A stretch of DNA of 64,000 nucleotides, from contig NZ_NESF01000001.1 of the NCBI RefSeq assembly GCF_003063665.1, positions 434,001 through 498,000 of the forward strand, given 5' to 3'. The first letter of the stretch is position 1. Each line of letters opens with the position of its first letter. The stretch is from Limnohabitans sp. Hippo3. Lineage in GTDB: Bacteria; Pseudomonadota; Gammaproteobacteria; Burkholderiales; Burkholderiaceae_C. The translations under genes were made by a program, and so were the position numbers. The notes under the pieces were generated by a model that had not been told where the DNA came from, made no database searches, and was given only the letters and a program-made list of their open reading frames with translations. This document shows positions 34,746-46,859 of this stretch, one piece after another.

Positions 34746-35915
34746 ATGAACGCACGCACCCCCAACCTCACCTCCAAAGCGCCCCACATGGGCACCACCA
34801 TTTTCACGGTCATGTCGGCACTGGCCACAGAAAAAAATGCGGTCAACCTGGGCCAAGGCTTTCCGGATTTCCCGTGTGATCCGCGACTGCTCGATCTGGT
34901 GAACGACGCCATGCGCGAAGGCCTGAACCAGTATCCCCCCATGACCGGCGTGGCACCGCTGCGTGAGGTGGTGTCGCGCAAAATTGAAGCCCTGTATGGC
35001 CGCCATTACGACCCGATCAGCGAAATCACCGTCACGGCCGGGGCCACCCAGGCCATCCTCACCATTGTGCTCGCCATCGTTCACCCCGGCGACGAGGTCA
35101 TTGTGCTGGAGCCCTGCTATGACAGCTATGTCCCCAACATCGAACTGGCGGGCGGCGTGGTGGTGCGTGTGCCCCTCACCCCTGGCACCTTCCGCCCTGA
35201 CTTTGACAAAATCCGCGCCGCCATCAGCCCCAAGACACGCGCCATCCTGATCAACTCACCGCACAACCCCAGCGGCATGATCTGGTCACGGCAAGACATG
35301 CTGACGCTGCAAGAGATTCTGGCCCCGACCAACATCGTGCTCATCAGTGACGAGGTCTACGAGCACATGGTCTACGCGCCCAACCAGCACTGGAGCGCTG
35401 CGCATTTTGATGGCCTGGCGGCACGCGCCTTCATCGTGTCCAGCTTTGGCAAGACCTTCCACGTCACCGGCTGGAAAATCGGCACCGTGGCGGCGCCTGC
35501 GGCCTACACCGCCGAATTCCGCAAGGTGCACCAGTTCAACGTGTTCACCGTGAACACGCCGATGCAGCATGCCCTCGCCCGTTTCATGGCCGATCCTGCC
35601 CCCTATCTGGAACTGCCCGCGTTTTACCAACGCAAGCGCGACCTGTTCCGCCAAGGCCTGGCACAAACCCATTTCAAACTGTTGCCCGGCGAAGGCACTT
35701 ATTTCCAATGCGTGGACATTTCCGGCTTGAAAGTGCCCGAGAAAAACCTGAGCGAAGCCGACTTTTGCAAATGGCTGACCACCGACATCGGCGTGGCCGC
35801 CATCCCGCTCTCCGCTTTTTATGGCAACAGCTTTGACCAGAAAGTCATCCGGTTTTGCTTTGCCAAGAAGGATGAGACGCTGCTGCAGGCGCTGGAAAAA
35901 CTCAAGGGGCTTTAA
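34746..35915 (+). CDS. ybdL: PLP aminotransferase (methionine aminotransferase, YbdL-like)
   Basis: 389-residue class I aminotransferase. It begins TIFTVMSALATEKNAVNLGQGFPDF, characteristic of the YbdL/kynurenine aminotransferase group that uses methionine and aromatic amino acids. PLP contacts include SPHNPSG, DEVYEH and the Schiff-base lysine in SFGKTFHVTGWK. ATG at 34746 is preferred to a TTG nine bases upstream. It follows the sulfur regulator closely, fitting methionine metabolism. Confidence 0.88.
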   Translation: MNARTPNLTSKAPHMGTTIFTVMSALATEKNAVNLGQGFPDFPCDPRLLDLVNDAMREGLNQYPPMTGVAPLREVVSRKIEALYGRHYDPISEITVTAGATQAILTIVLAIVHPGDEVIVLEPCYDSYVPNIELAGGVVVRVPLTPGTFRPDFDKIRAAISPKTRAILINSPHNPSGMIWSRQDMLTLQEILAPTNIVLISDEVYEHMVYAPNQHWSAAHFDGLAARAFIVSSFGKTFHVTGWKIGTVAAPAAYTAEFRKVHQFNVFTVNTPMQHALARFMADPAPYLELPAFYQRKRDLFRQGLAQTHFKLLPGEGTYFQCVDISGLKVPEKNLSEADFCKWLTTDIGVAAIPLSAFYGNSFDQKVIRFCFAKKDETLLQALEKLKGL

Positions 35916-35977
35916 CGCCCTCACGCCAGTCGCGAGCCCCGGCCGCGAACGATCGGACCTGCCCGCAGCGCAAAAGC

Positions 35978-38652
<2,675 letters not shown>

Positions 38653-38660
38653 CTAACGGT

Positions 38661-39710
38661 TCAGGAGAACAAACGACGGGCCTGAGGCGTGCCCGCCGAC
38701 AACTCTCGCGCAGCCAAGGCGTCGTAGAGCTGTTGCAAATCTGTCGCTATTTGATCAAGCACGTCATCGCCGAGAATTTGGCCGTTGCCATCGGTCACCA
38801 CGCCATCCATGTGCTCGGCCAGCAAGCGGGCCGCCTCGCGCAGGCGCTCAAAGGGCTGGTCTTCACGGGCAATTTGCGGCACATCCAGACTGAGCGAAAA
38901 CTCCCGGATGGCCGACATGGCCGGGTCTTCGGCCATGGCAGCCTGGGTATCGAAAGTCAGCGACAGGATGGGCGGCAAGCCCGCCACGGCAGCCGGCAGC
39001 ACCATGCGCCCCGGAATCACCCCTGCCACAAAGCCCATTCGCGCAGCATGCTGCTGGATGTAGCCCGGACTCCAGGCCGATGCCCGTGCACAGACCGTGA
39101 AGCTGAGCTGAGCATCGTGTGCACTGGCAAATTGATCGAGTTCACGCGCACGCGCCACTTCTTCGAGCATGTCGCTGAAACTGGCGCTGCCGCCCACGGC
39201 ATCGGCAAAAGCCTGGGTTTTGACCACAAACTCCGAAAACTCGATGTTGTTGAGCGCCCCCACCCGGTTGGCCAGCTGAACACCCGCCTGAAAGGCCGAA
39301 TAACGCCGCCCAGCCGCCAAAACTTCCCATTCGCCACTGAGTTCGCTGCAACCCTCCACATGAAAGGGCTTGGTGCCGACGCGGCGGGTCACAGGCAAAG
39401 CCGCCAATGCGGCGTCCCCGGAGACCGGGTGGTCCACTTCGATGGTGGCGATCGCATCGATCAAGGCGTCCAGTTGGGGCTTGCGCTCGGGCTGGGGCAG
39501 CGTGGCGAAGTCGTCGGTCAGAACCGGTTCACGGGGCTCGAACAAGGCAGGCTCGGTGTCTGGCGCGGCCAACTCGGGTTCTGTCTGGGGCTCGGCCTGG
39601 CGGGGTGCGCTCTTGCGCGAGGTCCAGTAGTTGTAGACCACCACGGCCCCCACTGTGAGCGCCCCGATGGCGGCCAGACTCAACTGCAATGAGCTCATCG
39701 ATTCCAACAT
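38661..39710 (-). CDS. zipA: ZipA-like cell-division protein
   Basis: 349-residue divisome protein. N-terminal membrane anchor (about 5-27, LQLSLAAIGALTVGAVVVYNYW), an acidic Pro/Glu-rich linker (about 30-95) and a C-terminal ZipA domain (about 100-340) that binds the FtsZ tail. AGGAAG places the start at 39710. Seven bases separate it from smc. The C-terminal domain is divergent from E. coli ZipA, so the call rests on architecture and place between smc and ligA. Confidence 0.85.
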   Translation of the reverse strand: MLESMSSLQLSLAAIGALTVGAVVVYNYWTSRKSAPRQAEPQTEPELAAPDTEPALFEPREPVLTDDFATLPQPERKPQLDALIDAIATIEVDHPVSGDAALAALPVTRRVGTKPFHVEGCSELSGEWEVLAAGRRYSAFQAGVQLANRVGALNNIEFSEFVVKTQAFADAVGGSASFSDMLEEVARARELDQFASAHDAQLSFTVCARASAWSPGYIQQHAARMGFVAGVIPGRMVLPAAVAGLPPILSLTFDTQAAMAEDPAMSAIREFSLSLDVPQIAREDQPFERLREAARLLAEHMDGVVTDGNGQILGDDVLDQIATDLQQLYDALAARELSAGTPQARRLFS

Positions 39711-39717
39711 AACTTCC

Positions 39718-42700
39718 TCAGGCCACATCGGCCATTGACACTGCGGACTCCATGTCCACAGCCACGATGCGTGACACGCCCTGCTCCTGCATGGTCACGC
39801 CGATCAGCTGCTCGGCCATTTCCATGGCGATCTTGTTGTGGCTGATGAACAGGAACTGGGTTTCCTTGCCCATGCCCGCCACCAGCTTGGCGTAGCGCTC
39901 GGTGTTGGCGTCGTCCAGCGGCGCATCCACCTCGTCGAGCAAGCAAAACGGGGCCGGGTTGAGCTGAAAAATCGCAAACACCAGCGCGATCGCCGTGAGG
40001 GCCTTTTCGCCGCCCGAGAGCAGATGGATCGTCTGGTTTTTCTTGCCGGGCGGCTGCGCCAGCACCTGCACCCCGGCGTCCAGAATTTCGTCACCGGTCA
40101 TGACCAGGCGCGCATTGCCGCCGCCAAACAACTCGGGGAACATGCGGCTGAAGTGCTCGTTCACGATCTTGAAGGTACCGCCCAGCAAATCTCGGGTTTC
40201 GGCATCGATCTTCTTGATCGCGTCTTCGAGCGTGTTCATGGCATCGGTCAGGTCGGCACACTGCGAGTCCAGGAACACCTTGCGCTCGCGCGAGGTGGTC
40301 AGCTCTTCCAGCGCGGCCAGGTTGACCGGGCCCAGCGCCGTGATTTCGCGGTGGATGCGGTCGATCTCGCCCTGCAGACCCGTCACGCGCACCTGGCCTG
40401 CCTCAATCGAAGCGGCCACGGCTTCCAGATCGGCTTGGGCATCGGCCAGCAGCTGGGTGTATTGCTCCAGGCCCAGGCGGGCGGCTTGCTCCTTGAGCTG
40501 CAAATCGGTGATGCGCTGGCGCAAGGGGTCGAGTTCCCGCTCGAAGCTCACGCGGCGTTCGTCGCTGGCGCGCAGTTTGGCCGTGAGGTCGTCGTAGGCG
40601 CTGCGGCAAGCGCCCAGGGCTTGCTCGCGCTCGAGCTTGACGGCCAGCACATTTTGCAAACCCGCTTGGGCAGCGGCATCGGTCAGGCGGCTGAGTTCGT
40701 CACGGGCCCGCTGCATTTCGGCGTCGATGCTGCTCACCTGCTGCTGCGCGGTCTCGATGGTGCGCTGCAACTCGGCGCGGCGGGCGTCCAGGCTGCGCTG
40801 CGAGAACTGCGCCTCTTGCGCTCGCCGCTCCAGGCTGCGCTGCTGCTCGCGGCATTCGGACAGCTTGCGCTCGGCTTCGATCACGCGCTCGTCCAGCTGG
40901 GCGTGGCGCTCTTGGGTGTCGGCCAGCTGCATGTCCAGTTCTTCAAAGCGGGCCTCGGCGGTGACGCGGCGCTCTTGCAGCTCGTCCAGCAAGGCCTCGA
41001 CTTCGGCCAGGTCGTTGTTGATCTGCTCGCTGCGGGCGCGGGTTTGCGCCACCAGTTGCGACAGGCGCAGGGTCTCGACCTGCAGCTCGTGCGTGCGCGA
41101 CTGGCTTTCGCTGGCATCGCGGCGCACGGTGATCAGGCGCTGCGAGGCGTCGGCATAGGCCGCTTCGGCCCGCACCAAGGCGCTGCGGCTTTCTTCGGCG
41201 ATCAGGGTCTGGGCGCGCAGCTGCTTTTCGAGGTTCTCGATCTCCTGGGCACGGCCCAGCAAACCGGCTTGCTCGGAGTCTTGCGCGTAAAACACCACGC
41301 TGTTGAGATCCACCGCATGGCCGGCCTGCACAAAGAGGGTCTCACCCGCTTGCAGCTGGCTGCGCCAGGCCAGCGCGTCTTCGATGTTGGGGGCGGTGTA
41401 GCAGCCTTGCAGCCAGTCGGCCAACAGGGCCGACAAGCCGGCATCGTGCACGCGCAGCAACTCGGCCAGAGGCTTGCAGCCTGCGGGCAGGCCGCTGCGC
41501 GGCGCGGCTTTGGCGGCCAAAGGCGGGCTGAAAAAGCTGAGTTTGGCGGGCGGCGCGTCGTTGGCGAACGAGCGCACCATGTCGAGGCGCGAGACCTCGA
41601 GGGCCGACAGGCGCTCGCGCAGCGCAGATTCGAGGGCGTTTTCCCAACCCGGCTCGATGTGAATACGGCTCCACAGGCCTTCCAGGCCCTCCATGCCGTG
41701 CTTGGCCAGCCAGGGTTTGAGCTTGCCGTCGGTGCGAACTTTCTCTTGCAGGGCCTTGAGCGCCTCGATGCGGGCGCTCAGGTCGGCCAGCTTGGCCGAC
41801 TCCTGGTTCACAGCGCTTTGGCGTGTGCGGCGGTCTTCGTCGAGCGCGGGCACCTGCTCTTGCAGGTCCTGCAGCCGGGCTTCGGCCTCGGCCGACAGGG
41901 CCTCGGCCTCGGCCAGTTGTTCTTGCAAGTGGCTCAGCCTGGCCTCGTCGGGCGCAGCCAGGGCGTTGCGGTCGGTCAGCAAGCGTTCGCGGCGCTGTTC
42001 CAGCTGGCGCGATTGTTCTTCCACGTTGCGCTGCTCAGCCGCCAGCACGCCAATTTGCTGCTGCACCTGAACCACGGTGGCGCGTTGGGCGGTGGCGTCG
42101 TTTTGGGCTTTGCGCAGGGCTTCTTCCAGGTCGGGCAGCGCCATGGCCTGGTCTTCCACCTGCGCGGCCAGCGTCATGCTCTGGTCTTCGGCCATGGCCG
42201 CTTGCTCGGCCAGGGTTTCCAGCTCGGCCTGGGCGTCTTGGCTGCGAGTGCCCCATTGCGCGGTTTGTTCCACCAGCTGCTGCAGGCGCTGCTCGGCGCG
42301 TTGGCGGCCTTCCACCACAAAGCGGATTTCAGCCTCCAGCCGACCGACTTCGGCGCTGGCTTCGTACAGCTTGCCTTGTGCCTGGTTGACCTGGTCACCC
42401 GCGGCGTAATGCGCCTGGCGGATGGTTTCTAGGTCTGCCTCGACGTGGCGCAGATCGGCCATACGCGATTCGAGCGCGTTCACGGCCTGGTCCACATCCG
42501 ACTTCATGCGCCCTTGGTCGGCCTCGGCATCGCGGCGCTTTAAAAACCACAGCTGGTGCTGCTTGAGCGTGCTGTCGGCCTGCAGCTGGTTGTAGCGGGT
42601 GGCGACTTCGGCCTGCTTTTCCAGCTTTTCCAGGTTGGCATTCAGCTCGCGCAGGATGTCGTCGACCCGGGTCAGGTTTTCGCGGGTGTCCGACAGGCGG

Positions 42701-43245
42701 TTTTCGGTCTCGCGGCGGCGCTCTTTGTATTTGGACACCCCTGCGGCCTCTTCGAGGAACAGGCGCAGCTCTTCAGGACGCGACTCGATGATGCGGCTGA
42801 TCGTCCCTTGGCCGATGATGGCGTAGGCGCGGGGCCCCAGGCCCGTGCCCAGAAACACGTCCTGCACGTCGCGGCGGCGCACCGGCTGGTTGTTGATGTA
42901 GTAACTGCTGTTGCCGTCGCGGGTGAGCACGCGCTTGACGGCGATTTCGGCAAATTGGCCCCACTGGCCGCCTGCGCGGTGGTCGGCGTTGTCAAACACC
43001 AGCTCCACACTGGCGCGGCTGGCCGGTTTGCGGGTGGTGGTGCCATTGAAAATGACGTCCTGCATGGACTCGCCACGCAATTCGGACGCTTTGGACTCGC
43101 CGAGCACCCAGCGCACCGCGTCCATGATGTTGGATTTGCCGCAACCGTTGGGCCCGACCACGCCCACCAGCTGCCCGGGCAGCAGGAAGTTGGTCGGCTC
43201 GGCAAACGATTTGAAGCCTGAAAGCTTGATGGAATTGAGGCGCAC
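39718..43245 (-). CDS. smc: Chromosome segregation ATPase SMC
   Basis: 1175-residue SMC that condenses and segregates DNA. Walker A GPNGCGKS at 31-38, long coiled coils (about 170-500 and 650-1000), a hinge around 510-630, then the C-terminal signature LLSGGEKALTAIAL and Walker B LLDEVDAPLDDAN. It starts with GTG at 43243-43245, giving the canonical MRLNSIKLSGFKSF; the upstream frame is not homologous. First gene of smc-zipA-ligA-def. It is divergent from dapC. Confidence 0.95.
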   Translation of the reverse strand: MRLNSIKLSGFKSFAEPTNFLLPGQLVGVVGPNGCGKSNIMDAVRWVLGESKASELRGESMQDVIFNGTTTRKPASRASVELVFDNADHRAGGQWGQFAEIAVKRVLTRDGNSSYYINNQPVRRRDVQDVFLGTGLGPRAYAIIGQGTISRIIESRPEELRLFLEEAAGVSKYKERRRETENRLSDTRENLTRVDDILRELNANLEKLEKQAEVATRYNQLQADSTLKQHQLWFLKRRDAEADQGRMKSDVDQAVNALESRMADLRHVEADLETIRQAHYAAGDQVNQAQGKLYEASAEVGRLEAEIRFVVEGRQRAEQRLQQLVEQTAQWGTRSQDAQAELETLAEQAAMAEDQSMTLAAQVEDQAMALPDLEEALRKAQNDATAQRATVVQVQQQIGVLAAEQRNVEEQSRQLEQRRERLLTDRNALAAPDEARLSHLQEQLAEAEALSAEAEARLQDLQEQVPALDEDRRTRQSAVNQESAKLADLSARIEALKALQEKVRTDGKLKPWLAKHGMEGLEGLWSRIHIEPGWENALESALRERLSALEVSRLDMVRSFANDAPPAKLSFFSPPLAAKAAPRSGLPAGCKPLAELLRVHDAGLSALLADWLQGCYTAPNIEDALAWRSQLQAGETLFVQAGHAVDLNSVVFYAQDSEQAGLLGRAQEIENLEKQLRAQTLIAEESRSALVRAEAAYADASQRLITVRRDASESQSRTHELQVETLRLSQLVAQTRARSEQINNDLAEVEALLDELQERRVTAEARFEELDMQLADTQERHAQLDERVIEAERKLSECREQQRSLERRAQEAQFSQRSLDARRAELQRTIETAQQQVSSIDAEMQRARDELSRLTDAAAQAGLQNVLAVKLEREQALGACRSAYDDLTAKLRASDERRVSFERELDPLRQRITDLQLKEQAARLGLEQYTQLLADAQADLEAVAASIEAGQVRVTGLQGEIDRIHREITALGPVNLAALEELTTSRERKVFLDSQCADLTDAMNTLEDAIKKIDAETRDLLGGTFKIVNEHFSRMFPELFGGGNARLVMTGDEILDAGVQVLAQPPGKKNQTIHLLSGGEKALTAIALVFAIFQLNPAPFCLLDEVDAPLDDANTERYAKLVAGMGKETQFLFISHNKIAMEMAEQLIGVTMQEQGVSRIVAVDMESAVSMADVA

Positions 43246-43385
43246 GACGGTATCAGATCGGGTAAAAGGGCCAGCCCAAACGGCCAACACGGTGCAAAAC
43301 GGCAATGTTACCCGACAGGCATGGTGAAAAACGCGCTGACAAGCCCAAGTACCAACAGGTAGCCTCCATCCCGGATAATCGCGGG

Positions 43386-44600
43386 ATGAATCCCCTCCTC
43401 GCCAAACTGCAACCCTATCCTTTTGAACGGCTCAAGCAGCTGTTCGCCAGCGTCACCCCCAACCCGACCCTCCAACCCATCAGCCTGGGCATTGGCGAGC
43501 CCAAGCACGCTACGCCAGCCTTCATTCAGGAAGCGCTCAAGGCAGCCGTGACGAACGGCTTGTCGGCCTACCCGGCCACGGCGGGCGAGCCTGGCCTGCG
43601 CAAAGCCTGCGCCGCCTGGCTGCACACCCGCTACCGCCTGGCCCTGGACCCGCTCACGCAGATCCTGCCCGTCAACGGTTCGCGCGAAGCGCTGTTTGCC
43701 CTGACGCAAACCGTGATCGACCCGACCTGCCCTGGCGCCACGGTGGTCAGCCCCAACCCCTTCTACCAAATCTACGAAGGCGCGGCCTTGCTGTCGGGGG
43801 CTGAGCCCTATTACGTGCCCAGCGACCCGACGCGCAACTTTGCCAACGACTGGGACAGCGTGCCCGCCGAAGTCTGGGCCCGCACCCAGCTTTTGTTCGT
43901 TTGCTCGCCCGGCAACCCCACGGGCGCGGTCATGCCGCTGTCCGAGTGGGAAAAACTCTTCGCCTTGTCCGACCAGCACGGTTTCGTGATCGCTTCCGAC
44001 GAGTGCTACAGCGAGATTTATTTCCGTGAAGAAGCGCCTTTGGGCGGCCTGGAAGCCGCCCACCAACTGGGCCGCACCGATTTCAAGCGCCTGATCGCCT
44101 TCACCAGCCTCAGCAAACGCAGCAATGTGCCCGGCCTGCGCAGTGGCTTTGTGGCGGGTGACGCGGCCATCATCCAGCAGTTCCTGCTCTACCGCACTTA
44201 CCACGGCAGCGCCATGAGCCCCGTGGTGCAAGCGGCCAGCGTGGCCGCCTGGGGCGACGAGGCCCATGTGGTGGACAACCGCAACCAGTACCGCACCAAG
44301 TTCGCCCAGGTCACCCCCGTGCTGGCGCAAGTGCTGGACGTGAAACTGCCCGATGCCAGCTTTTACCTCTGGGCCGGTGTGCCTGCGGGCTGGCAAGGCG
44401 ACGACGCTGCGTTTGCCCAAGCGCTTTATGAGGCCGAACACGTCACCGTGTTGCCCGGCAGCTACCTGGCGCGGGACTTCAATGGCAGCAACCCCGGCCA
44501 GGGCCGCATCCGCATGGCGCTGGTGGCCGAAACCGCCGAATGCCTGGAAGCGGCCGAGCGCATCGCCCGCTTTGTGCGTACGCACCCCCACAAGGCCTGA
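43386..44600 (+). CDS. dapC: Succinyldiaminopimelate transaminase DapC
   Basis: 404-residue class I aminotransferase for lysine/peptidoglycan precursor synthesis (N-succinyl-2-amino-6-ketopimelate to succinyl-DAP). It starts MNPLLAKLQPYPFERLKQLF, typical of proteobacterial DapC. PLP sites: SPGNPTG, SDECYSE and the lysine in TSLSKRSNVPGLRSG. dapE begins 3 bases later, supporting the pathway call. Confidence 0.93.
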   Translation: MNPLLAKLQPYPFERLKQLFASVTPNPTLQPISLGIGEPKHATPAFIQEALKAAVTNGLSAYPATAGEPGLRKACAAWLHTRYRLALDPLTQILPVNGSREALFALTQTVIDPTCPGATVVSPNPFYQIYEGAALLSGAEPYYVPSDPTRNFANDWDSVPAEVWARTQLLFVCSPGNPTGAVMPLSEWEKLFALSDQHGFVIASDECYSEIYFREEAPLGGLEAAHQLGRTDFKRLIAFTSLSKRSNVPGLRSGFVAGDAAIIQQFLLYRTYHGSAMSPVVQAASVAAWGDEAHVVDNRNQYRTKFAQVTPVLAQVLDVKLPDASFYLWAGVPAGWQGDDAAFAQALYEAEHVTVLPGSYLARDFNGSNPGQGRIRMALVAETAECLEAAERIARFVRTHPHKA

Positions 44601-44603
44601 ACC

Positions 44604-45785
44604 ATGAACACCACCACCCGCCCATCCGTTTGCCACGACACCCTGCGCCTGGCCGAGCAGCTGATTGCCCGCCCCTCCGTCACGCCTGAAGATGCGGGTT
44701 GCCTCGACCTGATCGCCGACGCCCTGAAGCCCCTGGGCTTCGTCTGCGAATTCATGGACTCCGGCCCCGAGACATTCCGCGTGCGCAACCTCTGGGCCAA
44801 ACGCGCAGGCACTTCGGGCCAGACCCTGGCTTTTGCCGGACACACCGACGTGGTGCCGACCGGGCCGCTCGCGCAATGGGACAGCGACCCTTTCACCCCC
44901 ACCCACAAGGACGGCAAGCTGTTCGGTCGCGGTGCCAGCGACATGAAAACCTCGCTCGCGGCCATGGTGGTGGCGGTACAGGAATTCCTGGCGGCCCACC
45001 CCAATCCGGCCTTGGGTATCGCCTTCTTGCTGACCAGCGACGAAGAAGGCCCGGCGCTCGACGGCACCGTGGTCGTGTGCGAACAACTCCAGGCCCGTGG
45101 CGACGCGCCGCAGTTTTGCATCGTGGGCGAACCCACTTCGGTGCAGCAAACGGGTGACATGATCAAGAACGGCCGACGCGGCACCCTGAGCGGCAAGCTG
45201 ACCGTCAAAGGTGTGCAGGGCCACATCGCCTACCCGCACTTGGCCGACAACCCGATCCACCGCCTGGCCCCGGCACTGGCCGAATTGGTCAGCATCCGCT
45301 GGGACGAAGGCAATGCCTTTTTCCCGCCCACCAGCTGGCAGGTGAGCAACATCCACGCGGGCACGGGCGCGAGCAACGTGATCCCGGGGGACTGCGTGGT
45401 GGATTTCAACTTCCGCTTTTGCACCGAATCCACGCCTGAGAGCCTGCAGCAGCGGCTGCAAGCCGTTTTGGACCAGCACGGTCTGAAGTACGAGCTGACA
45501 TGGACCCTGGGTGGTCGGCCATTTCTGACCACGCCCGGTACTTTGGTGGCGGCTATCCAGCAAGCCATCACGGACGAAACCGGCTTGAAGACCGAACTGT
45601 CCACCACGGGTGGCACCAGCGACGGCCGCTTCATCGCGCAGATTTGCCCACAGGTGATCGAGTTCGGCCCGCCCAACGCGACCATCCACAAGGTCAACGA
45701 ACACGTGGCTTTGGCCGACATTGCGCCCCTGAAAAACATCTACCGCCGCACGCTGGAAAACCTCAATGCAGGTTTGTCGGCATGA
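44604..45785 (+). CDS. dapE: Succinyl-diaminopimelate desuccinylase
   Basis: 393-residue M20 metallopeptidase-type enzyme that frees diaminopimelate from its succinyl group. Zinc ligands and catalytic residues: [37 protein letters not shown] and [15 protein letters not shown] near the end. It sits in dapC-dapE-prmB; dapD, often nearby in relatives, is not in this window. prmB overlaps its stop as ATGA. Confidence 0.95.
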   Translation: MNTTTRPSVCHDTLRLAEQLIARPSVTPEDAGCLDLIADALKPLGFVCEFMDSGPETFRVRNLWAKRAGTSGQTLAFAGHTDVVPTGPLAQWDSDPFTPTHKDGKLFGRGASDMKTSLAAMVVAVQEFLAAHPNPALGIAFLLTSDEEGPALDGTVVVCEQLQARGDAPQFCIVGEPTSVQQTGDMIKNGRRGTLSGKLTVKGVQGHIAYPHLADNPIHRLAPALAELVSIRWDEGNAFFPPTSWQVSNIHAGTGASNVIPGDCVVDFNFRFCTESTPESLQQRLQAVLDQHGLKYELTWTLGGRPFLTTPGTLVAAIQQAITDETGLKTELSTTGGTSDGRFIAQICPQVIEFGPPNATIHKVNEHVALADIAPLKNIYRRTLENLNAGLSA

Positions 45786-46660
45786 GTGCCATGACCCTGC
45801 CCGCGCTGATCGCGCAATCTGCCCAGCGGCTGGATGCTGCGGGCGTGGCTTTTGGCCACGGCACCCAAAGCGCCTTTGACGAAGCCGTCTGGCTGGTCCT
45901 GTGGCGACTGGGCTTGCCGCTCGACACCGATCTGGACGAGGTGAGCCGCCAAGAGGTGACGCCTGAGCAGCAAGCGCAGGTGCAAGCCTTGATCGACGAG
46001 CGCATCGCCACCCGCAAGCCCGCGGCCTACCTGACCCGCGAAGCCTGGCTGCAAGGCGTGTCCTTTTACATTGACGAGCGAGCCATCGTGCCGCGCAGCC
46101 TGATCGCCGAGGTGCTGGCCGACGGCACGATTGACGCCTGGCTCAGCGATCAGACCCGGCAAGTGCTGGACCTGTGTACCGGCAACGGCAGCCTGGCCGT
46201 GCTGGCCGCGCTGGCCTGGCCCGAGGTGCAGGTGACCGGGGCCGATATTTCTGACGATGCGCTGGCCGTGGCCGCCATCAACGTGGAACGTCACGATCTG
46301 CAAGATCGCGTGCAAATGGTGCACAGCGACGGCTTGAGCGCATTGCCCGGCACCTTTGATTTGATCCTGTGCAACCCGCCTTATATTTGCCAGGCCAGCA
46401 TGGACGCCCTGCCCGCCGAATACCGCGCCGAGCCCGAACTGGCTTTGGCGGGTGGCACCGACGGCATGGACTTTGTGCGCCAGCTGTTCCAGGATGCGCC
46501 AGCGCGGATGAGCGAGCACGCGGTGCTGGTGCTGGAAATTGGCAACGAGGTGGACCACTTCATTGCCGCTTTTCCCGAACTGGAAGTGGCTTGGCTGGAC
46601 ACCAGCGCGGGCGACGACCAGGTGCTGCTGGTCACCCGCGAAGCCCTGCTGCGGCACTGA
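45782..46660 (+). CDS. prmB: Ribosomal protein L3 glutamine methyltransferase
   Basis: 292-residue SAM-dependent enzyme that methylates a glutamine of ribosomal protein L3. The catalytic NPPY is in [12 protein letters not shown], the SAM-binding motif in [16 protein letters not shown], and [25 protein letters not shown] is the PrmB-type region before it. It overlaps dapE by four bases. PrmC is the alternative, but length and N-terminal pattern suit PrmB. Confidence 0.9.
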   Translation: MSAMTLPALIAQSAQRLDAAGVAFGHGTQSAFDEAVWLVLWRLGLPLDTDLDEVSRQEVTPEQQAQVQALIDERIATRKPAAYLTREAWLQGVSFYIDERAIVPRSLIAEVLADGTIDAWLSDQTRQVLDLCTGNGSLAVLAALAWPEVQVTGADISDDALAVAAINVERHDLQDRVQMVHSDGLSALPGTFDLILCNPPYICQASMDALPAEYRAEPELALAGGTDGMDFVRQLFQDAPARMSEHAVLVLEIGNEVDHFIAAFPELEVAWLDTSAGDDQVLLVTREALLRH

Positions 46661-46744
46661 CCGCCATGCGCCACCGCTGTCAAAACATGCGCCATCGCCG
46701 AAAATCCATGCCCCAACACTGAGAATCCCCGCTGCCCCCTGAAT

Positions 46745-46818
46745 GTCATCCCCGCGCAGGCGGGGATCCATGCCCGCCCATCCCGAACGCCCTGGATTCC
46801 CGCCTTCGCGGGAATGAC
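46745..46818. repeat. REP-like palindrome pair
   Basis: Two facing palindromes: GTCATCCCCGCGCAGG then CGGGGATCCA (46745-46770), and TGGATTCCCGCC then TTCGCGGGAATGAC (46793-46818), 22 bases apart. Each half can form a hairpin and the two are complementary, the standard design of dispersed REP-type elements. It lies between prmB and the ABC-F gene. Confidence 0.8.
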
Positions 46819-46859
46819 AAACCATTTACCCCCGGAGCTCTTCCGGACACTGCTTTTTC

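Noticed and set aside
39838-42432. 864-residue open frame on the plus strand
   Set aside because: Entirely antisense to smc, which has full motifs; composition is the mirror of GC-rich coiled-coil codons.
43308-45704. 798-residue open frame on the minus strand
   Set aside because: Antisense to dapC and dapE, both of which carry complete active sites.
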